64,000 nt of DNA. It comes from Ficedula albicollis. Its lineage: Eukaryota; Chordata; Aves; Passeriformes; Muscicapidae. Below the pieces are notes generated by a model. The model was not told the origin of the DNA. It made no database searches and saw nothing but the letters and a program-made list of their open reading frames with translations. The position numbers were made by a program, and so were the translations under genes. The stretch lies in assembly GCF_000247815.1 (NCBI RefSeq), contig NC_021680.1, positions 3,726,757 to 3,790,756 on the forward strand. Direction: 5' to 3'. Shown here piece by piece: positions 23,401-33,707 of the stretch (position 1 is the stretch's first letter; each line of letters begins with the position of its first letter).

Positions 23401-24044
23401 CCCGTGACTTTAACTCCATCACTCAAATTTGGAAGCTTTCTCCAAGGCCTCAGGTCAAAAGCAGTGTTCTCCAGGGGGTCAGTGCCTGACAGCACAGAAA
23501 GCTCAAAAACTCCCAGGTTTCTGGGATCCAACAGCCTCCAAGCTGGTGCCCCATCCTGCTGAGATGCTGGGTGGTGGAAGGAGACCCAGCTGTGACCTGC
23601 CATCAAATCTCAAACGATTTGGGCTGTTCTGTGCCAGGTTTCATGGCCATCTTCCAGGCAAAGATTCTCCCAATCAATTTTCTACTTCCTCCACTGATTT
23701 TTCTGTGGTTATATTTATCCTGGCAGGCAAATTTTGCTAATGGATAGAAGCATTTGTGGTTATGACTCATTGCACACTTGCCGTGTACGAAATCCGTGCA
23801 GATCTGGGCAGAGACGTTGGTTAGTGCTGGAAAATAAAGCCCCTGTAGCTTGTCTCAAGGTTGTGATGTTCTTAGCCCTGCCTGATGGCCCACCCTGCCT
23901 CCCACAGGGACAGTGGGATGAAGGAGAGACTTTTAAAACCACTGTCTCCTTGTGGGATCTTATCATGCCAGCAGGAGTGTCTGAGGAGCTTCCTTTTGGT
24001 CCCTTTGCTTTCTAGCATTAGCTTGATATGGTTAGGCTTAACTG

Positions 24045-24114
24045 TAAAAAAAAAAAAAAAAAAAAAACCCCCCCCCCCCCCCCCCCTTAACTAAAAAAAA
24101 AAAAAAAAAAAAAA
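24045..24114. repeat. A-run / C-run / A-run
   Basis: About 22 A, then 19 C (24068-24086), TTAACT, then about 23 A. The pure C segment resembles a small version of the large poly-C artefacts. Confidence 0.85.
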
Positions 24115-24544
24115 ATCTGGAAAAAAACTCTTCTGGTATTGGGTGGCTGAACAAAGCAGAAAAAAAAAATCCCAGAGAAGTTCAGCTGATAATGTGGCAG
24201 ATTCATCTGCACGGTGCCAGGGGCAGTGCAGTCATGTCTCCCCACCCCACGATATCATCAATTCTGCTATGACTTGGGCAGGAGATAGGATGGAAAAACT
24301 GAAACTGCTCAAGCCAGCTGGAAATTTTTAGGTGGAGTGTGCATCTGCTGCCTCCCAGGAGCCCACCACAATGGGCAGCAAGAAGGACAGAGAGAGACTT
24401 TTTGCAAGGATAAGCGGGGAAATGACTTCTGACTGGGGAAAGAAAAAAAAAAAAAAGTATATTTGGACTAGATATTAGTAAAAAAATTTTTACTGTGAGG
24501 ACAAAAGTTGCCCAGAGGAGATTTGAATGCCCCATCCTAGGCTT

Positions 24545-24650
24545 GGAGGAACCTGGAAGTTCCTAGTGGAAGGTGTCCTGCCTATAGCAGGATGGCTGGA
24601 ACTGAATGGGCTTTAAGGTCCCAAACCAGACCATTATGGGATTCTAACCC
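24545..24650 (+). mobile_element. CR1 LINE 3' tail
   Basis: Blocks GGATGGCTGGAACTGAATGG and CTTTAAGGTCCCAAACCAGA followed by ATTATGGGATTCT are the usual CR1 terminus. Confidence 0.7.
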
Positions 24651-26079
24651 CAGAGACAGTGGTGCCAGCTGGTCCCTGCTGTCTCAAGCTGAGCAGGGGG
24701 GTTTGAAGCTGTGAGTTTTGGCTTGGTGTCCTTTCTTCTACCCATGCAGAGTCCTTTGCAGGCTTTCAATGACACAGTAGGAGAACCACTGGAGTGAGCC
24801 TGTGCTCCTTCCATGTCACCATGAAACAACAGGTCTCCCCTCTCCTCCCCACCAGCCCATGTTTTTGTGGTTTTATTTTAGACCTCTTCTCAAGCTGATG
24901 CCTCCTGGGCTCAAAAACTCTCTTGGCAATCTGCTGTCTGCCAGCTAATCTGGCAAATAATCAGCTTTAACTAATTTAATGATGCTTTGTGGCACTGCTA
25001 ATTGCTGTGTTGTGAAACCTTTGCTGGGCTGGCTGCCTGCACCTTCCCCTGGCTCTAAATCAGCACAAGCTGAGAAATCTTGGGACCATTTCATCAGCTT
25101 CCCTCACCTTCTGGTGAATGAAGCATGATTTGCTCCAAAAGGTCATGTGGGAAGAATGGAGGGAATAAAGTTTATAAAGTGGATTTCAGCCTACTGATGG
25201 CTGGAAAGCCAATGTGTCAGGGTTAGGGTTGGGGTTTTTGGAGCCAGGTCACTGACAGCAGAGCTCTGCACTGAATAATGATTGAGTGCTCCATGTGAGA
25301 GCAGCATTTCATCTGCTCTCTGGGCCTTATACATGCTAGCAGCAGCATCAGGTCACATGGCCCTGCTGGTGCCGACTGCAGGAGAAATAATTCTGTATTT
25401 CTCAGGTTTCCTGAGCATTTCCGCAAAATTAACTCATTTGAGTTACTGGATGTGACATTTCCCTGAGGCAGTGCCAAGCTAATGTCTGGACTTCATGATC
25501 TTTAGGGTCTTTTCCAAGCTAAATGATCCCATGATTTACAGCATACAAGTTTCCCAAGAGATAAACTGCAGGAAATGAGCTCATGGAGAGGCAGTGGTGG
25601 GAGGGCAACTGCTCTGTCATGCATCCACCATATAAGGCTTTGCTATGGACCCTATTGATGGGTGCAGAGCCATCAGAGAAGCTTTTAGCTGGCTGCAGTT
25701 TCCCCTTTCCAGCCCATTTCCCCCCCAGGCATTCCCAGTGTCACTTCCAGCTCTCCACACACACCTGCAGCAAAGTCCTGGTGGGCTGCACATAACCAGA
25801 GATGGGCCAGGGGGAATTGCCCATGCAGGTATTTGCATTTCCTCAGGCTTTGGAGGAGTGTTTCCCACTAGGGGCTGTGGCAGCACCTGTCAAGGGGCAG
25901 CCTCCGCAGGGCCCACGGTGATGAATCTTCTGTACTCCTGTGGTTCCGTGACTCACCAAGATGAATCTGAGCTCAAGCGCTCAGCAGGACTGGATGGTTT
26001 CATCCTGGAGTCATGAGGGAGCTGGAGAAGAGCTGGCTAAGCTGCTCTCCCTCATTTATGATCAATCCTGGAAGGTCCC

Positions 26080-26290
26080 AAATGACTGGAGGTGTTTAAG
26101 GACTGGACAGTGGGATGGGATGGGCTGGGCTGGGAGGTGGTGCAGTCACTGCCCTGCAGTGTTTAAGGACTGGACACAGCCCTCAGTGCCATGCTCTGGG
26201 TGACAAGGGGCTGTTGGGTCAGGGTTGGACTCGCTGATCTCAGAGCTCTTCTCCAACCAGACCGACTCTGTGATTCTGTGACAAACACTA
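26080..26290 (+). mobile_element. CR1 LINE 3' end, diverged
   Basis: CTGGAGGTGTTTAAGGACTG is followed by GGTTGGACTCGCTGATCTCA, CTTCTCCAACC and CTGTGATTCTGTGAC, in the order seen in CR1 tails. The GTGTTTAAGGACTGGACA block is duplicated. Confidence 0.78.
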
Positions 26291-27506
26291 CAGGAGGAGG
26301 CACATACAGATCTTACTTATCCAGATACCCCCAAATCCTCTCAGTTAGTCCATGGACATGTCCAGTTGGCTGTGCCCAGCCCAGCAAGGGGGAAAGCAGC
26401 ACCCTCGTGCCTCGTGAGATGCCAGAGCCCCTCCCCAGGCAAGCTCTGAACTGGGGCACTGGGACATGCCAAGGACACACATCAGCCTTTGTTCCTGAAG
26501 GGTGATGGGCTTCTGCCTGGTGATCCTGGGAAGGAACTAGACTTAGATGATGTGCCTTAAATAGAAAACTCACTCCTGAAGTGAGCAGAAAACCATAGAT
26601 AAGGATGATGTCAAGATATTGTTAAACCGCCAAGGAATTTCCCCAAGGGAGTGAGATGTGGTGGCAGCCACAGCCTTCCCTGATCTCCCTGATCCCCCCA
26701 CCTCTGCCAGACTCACACAGCCACCACGGTGCCAGGGGATTTCCAGAAGACCCAGGCGCAGACAGGAGCCTCCTGCAGCAGCACACCACGGGCTGGCCCC
26801 ACGGTGCTGTGGGCATTCATTTGTGATGGCCCCACAGCGCCCACTCAGCGAGCTGGGCAGGGTGGAGAGCAGACATTGGCCATATCCAGGGGCTGAGAGG
26901 AGATGGGATGTGCTAGCAGCATCCAGAACAGCTGCTTCTTGGCAGTCATGCTCAGGTCTGCAGCCCAGAGCTTCCACAGCTGATCAGGGACGGTGGTGGG
27001 GTCCCTCCCTGTGCCTTTGTGCCCAGATGTCCTGTGTGCCCACCACTTTTCTGGCCCCTGGAATGGATTGGGGTCCCTGGAGTGGCAGCTCTGGATTTGG
27101 CAGAGATGCCAAGCGGGGCTGCCACAGCTGCCCCTGGGGTTTTGGGGTCATTGCAGCTGCAAGGTGCTGCCCAGCCATGTGAGCAAGGACACGGGTGGCT
27201 CAGGGAACACAGCTGCTCCAGAGGGACAGGCTGAGCCCCAGCTCCCACCTGGGCACTGCAGCAAAAGGGGGCTTTTGGAACCCCCTTCTGTGCCACAGGA
27301 GAGCAGCTGCAGCCTCCCAGCTGCCCATGAACCTCCCAAAGGGCAGGGGCACTGCCCCCAGCCTTTTCCTGCATGGCTGCCAGCAGGAGCACTTCTTGCT
27401 GCTTGCTCAGCCTCTGGACTTCTCCAGACTTTAAACAAGCTGGGGCAAACTGCACCTGCTCCACTAGAGCAGCACTGTTACCCTGCCCAGGGAGCAAATG
27501 TGCCTC

Positions 27507-27538
27507 AGACATGTCCCAGACATGTCCCAGACATGCCT
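27507..27538. promoter_or_regulatory. Three p53-family half-sites with 1-bp spacers
   Basis: AGACATGTCC (27507-27516), AGACATGTCC (27518-27527) and AGACATGCCT (27529-27538) each fit the p53/p63/p73 half-site RRRCWWGYYY exactly and are separated by single C bases. The motif fit is direct; binding is inferred. It could equally be a chance 11-bp tandem triplication. Confidence 0.5.
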
Positions 27539-28129
27539 TCATGCTCTGCTCTTTCAAAGAAAGCCCTAAGTGCTTCTCTTCCTCCTCAGTCTCAGTTTGA
27601 AAAGCAGCTCCAGCTCCTCCCTCTGAACTGTGACACCAAGAGGGAGCATTCTCATGCCCAAGAGTGCTGGGATCACAGGTGTGGGACACACCTAGAGCAC
27701 TGATACCAGCACAGCAGAGAGGGGAGCATGAGACCAAGGACATGTTTGTGCACGTCTGGAAATCTTGTTCTCATAAAAAACTGCGATGGTCAAAATCATC
27801 CCTGGCAGTTCAGCCCAGCCTCTGGCTAAGGATCACATTTTCCTGTGATTTCCATTGGCAGAGAGCATTAACAAATAAACAATTAAAGCCCCAGAAAGCA
27901 GAAGCCGTGACTAAGTCTCTGAGTTTCATCCAAGTTCACTATCAGAACGAAAAACAGTTACAGGAATAGGAATGAGACCAGACAGCGAGCAAAGGGCTGC
28001 TGGGAGCACCAAGATGCTCCTCCATGGCCTGGACAATCTGGTGTTTAGGCAGCCAGGCCTGTGCTTTTATTTGTCACATATTCCCTTGTCCATATTCCTA
28101 CACGTCTCACAAATCATCATTTTTAATAT

Positions 28130-28606
28130 GTGAGGAATAATTTTAAAAACCCAATTTTTAACATGTGGGGGATAGCACGTACTACAGGCATTCCCCATTC
28201 CCCCACAGGACAATCGATCTTAGAAAGAGCTCATGGGTCCCTCAAAAGAATTCTAGAACAACAAAAAGGCAGAGTAGAAACCCTGTGTACTGTAGAAAGG
28301 CTCAGCAAAGCTACATGTGTTTTTAGTTTTCTGAATAATTCATTTATGGAGCCTAACTCCCCAATTATCAGACATTTTTCTAACACCATACAAGCACAGT
28401 TAAAAGAGAGACCACCTGTTCTAATCAAAGATCTAGAATCCACTCAAATTCTAGGTCCTTTCCCACAAATTACCTGGGGAAGAGAATATGTTGTATTTCT
28501 ACAGGTAGAGGACCCTCTGGGTTCCAGCAAAAAATGTAAAGCTGTATCTACAGTTTCCTTTACAGGAACACCAAGACACTCCTCAAGAACCCCAAAAGGA
28601 ATCTGA
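28130..28606 (+). pseudogene. Retroviral integrase C-terminal remnant
   Basis: This open stretch of about 158 codons contains the integrase-typical GIPHSPTGQS motif followed by an ERAHGSLKR block, then a C-terminal DNA-binding-like region with a WGREYVVF segment. The N-terminal zinc domain and most of the catalytic core are missing because the element is truncated just upstream. It is a fossil fragment, not a host gene. Confidence 0.85.
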
Positions 28607-28689
28607 GGAGTCCTGAGAACAACCACCCACCTGCTGCAGAATTCCTTTATACTTCCCTAACTTTTTTAGCTTTCCCACAGATTATCCCA

Positions 28690-30012
28690 TTAAATATGAC
28701 TCCAAAGGACTGCTGCTCACTGTTGCCATCCTGATCAGCTCCATGCTCCTCATAAAGACTTGGATAATCCCTCAGCCAAAACAAAATGTCTGGGTAACTC
28801 TGGCAAAAGCCATAAGGCGAGACACACTGTGCTTGTCTGTTGCTGGCTCTGATGACCCCTTCTTCACCTTATATTGGCAAATAACCAATAATGCCACCCA
28901 TATGAAAGATAACAATCCTAATGGCACATGGAAACACAACCCTGTACATGCCTGGGATCACTGATAAGCTCCCACATGCATCACTTGAACCCCAGGAGCT
29001 AGAAATTCTTAGCTCTGTGAAAATGGATTTTTGCGTAAGTTTTTTTTTTTTATCAACCAAAGAGGGAAATTATTGAAAGACCCACAATCGTAAAAGAAAG
29101 AAAAATCATTAGGAAAGATGTTTCCCTCTACCACCCAGCTTGCAAAAATCAGAGCCAATGATGTAATTACACCTCATCCATCACTTCTCAGTCCAGTAAT
29201 TATCCACTCTACCTACCACAGGGTGTGTTTTATATTTGTGGGGACAGAGCATGGCCTGCCATACTTCCAGTAATTATCCACTCTACCTACCACAGGGTGT
29301 GTTTTATGAGCATGGCCTGCCATACCATGTAATTACACCTCATCCATCACTTCTCAGTCCAGTAATTATCCACTCTACCTACCACAGGGTGTGTTTTATA
29401 TTTGTGGGGACAGAGCATGGCCTGCCATACTATCACATGTTAAGGGTGAGCCTTGTAGCTTGGGGAGGCTTACTTTGCTGGCACCCAACATAAAAATGAT
29501 TCATAGCCAAAAGAACAAGCAAAAATATCTACACATTACTCAAATCTAATTGCAATGATGAAGTCACTTTTTGGGTTAAAGCCAAAATAATTTTGTCCCT
29601 TTTACTGCCCTGGGTGGCCACAGAAAAGCTTTAGGACAATTAGATAATCTTGTGTGCCTCCTGAGGTAACAAACCAATGCTAACTCCCTTGCATTAAGTG
29701 GCTTGCTCTCAGATGTGGGTGCCACCTTGCAAAACAGGGCAGCAAGACTTTCTACTCTTGGCACATGGGCACGGCTGTGAGGACTTTGAGGGCATGTGTT
29801 GTATGAATCTTTCTGATCATAGTGAGGCCAGTCATCACAGCATTCAAATTCCCAAGGAAGGATTCAAAAAGTTACAAAAAGATGACTGATTCAACAGAGT
29901 ATTCAAAAATTGGAACTCACCTAGTTGGGCTCTATCTTTAATCAAAATGGGTTTACTGGTTTTTGTAGTTGTTGTGTTTATGTCATTCCCCTGTTTGTTA
30001 AATGGTATGTGA
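28690..30012 (+). pseudogene. Retroviral env remnant, frameshifted and internally duplicated
   Basis: A leader-like hydrophobic stretch and a surface-subunit-like start (28743-28964) are followed by stops and shifts. Near 29720-29890 the conserved transmembrane-subunit region is recognisable in two different frames, including a CX6CC-type cysteine cluster ([10 protein letters not shown]). A short membrane anchor (about 29948-30012) ends in a stop. The coding sequence is interrupted at several places; no function is likely. Confidence 0.75.
29190..29432. repeat. Internal env direct repeats
   Basis: CCAGTAATTATCCACTCTAC and the following bases through GGCCTGCCATAC occur three times. The middle copy lacks about 15 bp (the TATTTGTGGGGACAG part). 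Confidence 0.88.
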
Positions 30013-30068
30013 AGAGTTTTTAAAAATTCTTTACCAAAGGTCTTTGCAATCAAAAAAATAGGGGCAGA

Positions 30069-30463
30069 TGTGGGAATTGAACCAAATGTAATAGGAGACA
30101 TAAACCTGAGACCCTGGGAGACTGGGCACAGCAAAGATGTGAATTAGCTCACTTCAAAGTAAATCTCATTCCTAGCCCTGATTCTCTGTTGGTTCAAAAC
30201 CTCTGACATATAAGGTCAAGTCCTTGTCCTGAATTCAAGATTGGACCTTTACCCTCAGGTATTCCCTATAAACTTGAGCCATTTCCCCTGTCTTTGGCCA
30301 GTGCCTGCCTTTGGAACAACATAGCTTTTGGACACTGCTTCTAGGAGCATGTGGATGAAAGGATATCACTGTCACACCATCATACCTGTCCTGTTATTAT
30401 TATTATTATTGCCACACTATGACCCAGTAAGGTTGTCACCAGGGAAACCCCCCAGAATCCGAC
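30069..30463 (+). mobile_element. 3' LTR of the provirus remnant
   Basis: It begins TGTGGGAATTG directly after the purine-rich AAAAAAATAGGGGCAGA tract, which is where a 3' LTR should start. A TATA box (CTATAAAC) lies at about 30266-30273. The 3' end at about 30463 (...AATCCGACA) is my best guess; no second LTR or target-site duplication could be matched. Confidence 0.6.
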
Positions 30464-33295
30464 ACCAGTGGACCTCGAGCACCTTTGAGGTCAAGCAAAC
30501 TTCAGAAGGGGATGCAGCAGGTTATTGCCAGAGCCCAGGCAGAGGCACAGCACAGAGCTGTGGTTAGGCACCAGCTCTGAGGTGCAGCTCATTTGCATTG
30601 TGCACATTCCCCAGCGCTTTGATGTCGCAGTGAGGTTCTGGCTCAGGGTGCCCGGAGCTCCCTGTTACTGCAGGAGCACAGGGGAGCCCAGCCCACTGCT
30701 CCCTGCCATCCTGGCTGGCTGCAGACACAGCCCTGCTCCCCCCTGTCCCCACTGGGGCCAGATGAGCCAGCAGTGGTGTCATTTCTGCAAGATGAGGCAG
30801 GCGCTGGTGGTCAGAATTACCTTTCCCCAAGTTACTGCTCAGTCATGCTGAACTCATTCCTGGTGCCTTTCATCCAGACAGCCCATTCATCTTGGGATTA
30901 TCTTTTCCTTAAAACAAAAAGGTTAGCCAAGCCTAAGAGGCTCTCAGTGCAATCCTTTAGTCATAACTGCATAACTATAGCCACTGATTAATGACTGAAA
31001 AACAGAAATAGCAAAGTTGGTTTAAGTCTCAAGAGACTCGACATCAGTACTTCAAAGTGTGATTTCCAAATAGCTGCAGCTGCTCTGTATTATTGATGCT
31101 CTTCAGACTTTGCTTTATTCCTTTATTTTTTTGGCTGTTATGCGTAAAGTTTTAATGAGATCAGCAGTGTGCAGGGTCAGCTCCTCCCTCAAGCACTGGT
31201 GTGGAGACCACTTTACATGGATCCAGAGCACAGATTTGTTCTCTGCAATGCCAAAGCTGCAAATACACCCACTACTTGTCCTCAGGAGCTGGGAAGAGGA
31301 GACCTGGAGTTGGACCACCCCTGCACATCAAGTCCTCAGGAGCTGGGAAGAGGAGACCTGGAGGAGTTGGACCACCCTAATGCCAAAGCTGCAAATACAC
31401 CCACTACTTGCACATCAAAATGCCAAAGCTGCAAATACACCCACTACTTGTCCTCAGGAGCTGGGAAGAGGAGACCTGGAGTTGGACCACCCCCCATGCA
31501 GCAGGGAACAGCCAGGCTGAGGTGCTCACAATGGGTTTGATCCCCATATGGGCCGTTCCCCTAAGTGTAGGGATCCTGATCCTTGTGGCTCCCAACTCAG
31601 AATACTCTCTGATCCCTTGCAGCTCCATGACCCAAGAAGCCTGTAAAGCATTGCTTCTCACAAAACCTCACACTTCATGGGAAAGTGCTTTGAGAACGTG
31701 TGCCTTTCAGTTTTGAGATCTCTGCAATGCAGCTGACACGAGTTCCCTGCTCGAGCCTTTGTTGTGCAGCAGGCTTACCAAATCCCCCACTTTGTCAGTG
31801 TGGAAGAGATGACTTGGCTCTTCAGAACACAGCTCAGGCAAGCAGGAGGGAGATTCTAGTGCCACACTGAGCATTCTTGTTTCAGAACCCGCCTGTGATG
31901 CTGTCGGAGGCTGGGTGCCTTCTTCAGATCTGAGATCCTCAGAGCTGCCCCAGAGTTTCTAGCAAACAAACTTAATGCTTTCATTTTACACCAGAAGCAT
32001 CACAACTATCTGGGAAATCTCCCTCCCACACCCCACAGTCTGTATTTTGGGTGGCTTGATGATCTCACCACCATACAGTTACTAAGGTTAAACGCTGCTT
32101 TTTAAAACCCTCATGTAAAAGCCACTGAGGTCAACTTTTAACCAGCTTAAATACAGAAAAATAAAGCAGTCGAAAGAAGAGGACTAAAAGAAATCATCCA
32201 TCTTTTCTGCCCCATTCCCCACTTAACCACAAACTGTCAGACCCACCTACAACTGCTCCCAATCTGCTGCAGTTCTGTGTCCTTGCCTTTCCCAGTTTCT
32301 TCATAATCCTGAAATGATTGTCTCATGAAAACAGCCACCAATACCTGCCCAGACACTGCCTCTTGCTATGCCTGACTCCACAGCAGGTCCCAAAGGGGAT
32401 GCAGGAAAGCCAGGAACACAGGGACAGCTGTCACAATGCTGGTGCAACATCAGCTGTCACAGGGGACAGGAAAGGAAGTTATAAAAAAGGAAAGGAAGTT
32501 CTAAAAAACTGGGAAGAAACATCAGGGAGCTGCACCCTCCTCAGTCCTGGTGGTACAGCAGAAAAGAAAACTTCATAAGAAATATGACAAATCTCCCATC
32601 CAAATACATTCCAAAGAGGAAAGCCAGAATGACATGAAACCATGAGCTTCCCCTTTCATATTCCCCCAGAAGCAGCTGTTTCAATTCCATTTATCTGGAG
32701 GCACAGTGAGTGAGTCACACTTCAGCAGGTACCTCCACGTTTGAAGTCAAACCCAGGCCATGTAGTAATTAAGACACTTCAATGGAATTTTCTTATGATA
32801 ATAAGGTAATTCCTACAGCTGACTCAGGGATACAGTAGAGCACCTGAAACCCAGAAGGTGGAATTTCTCCTTTTACACAGTGATCTGCACATGTGCCATA
32901 TGGAGAGGTGTGGCTGCATAATTTCATAATGAAGTAACACTAGGGTGCATATTTTTACAAGGAAGTGATAGGAGTGATTTGTTCATGCTGCAAATCCAAG
33001 GAGTCTCCAACACCAAGAAAATTCCCTTTTTGCCTTGTTTTGTCACAGTTTCTAATCAGAAGTTCCCCTGGTGGAAGAGGAACAATGTCAGCTTAGAGAA
33101 TTGCTCATTTTCACAAGAGCCCACCCACAACCAGTTAATGAAAAGGATCCCACAACAGAAGCTGGACAAGGCCTCTGGAGTCTGAGCTCAGATGAGAAAC
33201 TACCAGAGAGGGGAGGGCACAGAGACAGATTCTCCATGCTCACAAAAGAAGACAAAAGTGTACCTTATTTAAAACCAACTCTTTCCACTCTCACA
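30464..33295. other. Intergenic DNA / TADA1 3' flank
   Basis: No gene is recognised. It contains a complex direct-repeat patch at 31239-31495. The segment nearest TADA1 may be 3' flank. Confidence 0.45.
31239..31495. repeat. Complex direct repeats
   Basis: Two modules alternate. ATGCCAAAGCTGCAAATACA occurs three times, and TCCTCAGGAGCTGGGAAGAG, continuing into a GGAGACCTGGAG-TTGGACCACC block, occurs three times. Confidence 0.9.
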
Positions 33296-33301
33296 TTTAT
33301 T
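33296..33301 (-). terminator. TADA1: Candidate TADA1 polyadenylation signal
   Basis: AATAAA on the minus strand, about 255 bp downstream of the TADA1 stop. It is the first such hexamer I noticed in the 3' flank. Confidence 0.5.
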
Positions 33302-33554
33302 TTTCCTAAAAAAACAGTCCTTGCAAACGTGTCTTGTTTCTCTTTTCCAACTCAGTGGCATTGCTGAGAGTACTCCACACGGCACGTGACTCTGGGGAAG
33401 CAGAGGAAGTGTCCCACAACTCAGTCCCATTTCCATAGGAAAAGCTGACTCATAAATCACATCATCCTGGAGATGCTGACACAGGTTTGGAATGACAAGT
33501 CCCAGGAGCAGGCTGGAGGCACCTGAGGGCTGGCAGGGCTGGCCAGCTCCAGCT

Positions 33555-33707
33555 CTAGCAGAGCAGGAGGCCCTCCTTCGTCGCCAGGCGCTGCCGATGG
33601 ATCTTGTCCTGCTGCAGCTCCTCGTGGTTTGGGTGCCAGAGCTTCATGACAATCCTCTCGATGTTGAGAGCATAGACCGTGTGCGCAGGGATCACTTCTT
33701 TGTGCAC
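33555..33707 (-). CDS. TADA1: TADA1 exon 8 and stop
   Basis: It encodes [20 protein letters not shown] through KEGLLLC, with stop TAG at 33555-33557. The acceptor is ttccag. Confidence 0.96.
   Translation of the reverse strand: MHKEVIPAHTVYALNIERIVMKLWHPNHEELQQDKIHRQRLATKEGLLLC

Larger units (their letters stand above)
23401..28099. other. Intergenic DNA
   Basis: No gene is recognised. The stretch contains a poly-A/poly-C/poly-A tract (24045-24114), CR1 tails near 24550-24650, 25480-25540 and 26080-26290, and the p53-type site at 27507-27538. GC-rich 26600-27750 produces several long overlapping ORFs on both strands with no recognisable domain. Confidence 0.45.
28100..30463 (+). mobile_element. 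Endogenous retrovirus remnant: integrase, env, 3' LTR
   Basis: This is a 5'-truncated, decayed provirus in forward orientation. The order is the C-terminal part of integrase (about 28130-28606), an env region with leader, surface and transmembrane portions (about 28690-30012), a polypurine tract (about 30049-30068) and a 3' LTR. Gag, protease, reverse transcriptase and the 5' LTR are absent. Multiple stops and frameshifts break env, and an internal duplication lies at 29190-29432. The env transmembrane part resembles alpharetrovirus-type bird envelopes. It is not capable of producing virus. Confidence 0.82.

Noticed and set aside
25215..25240. Interstitial telomere repeat (GGGTTAGGGTTGGGG)
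   Set aside because: Only about two units, one imperfect; too short to support.
26952..27743. 263-aa minus-strand ORF
   Set aside because: GC-rich DNA without stops on several frames of both strands. I see no domain, no conserved block and no splice context.
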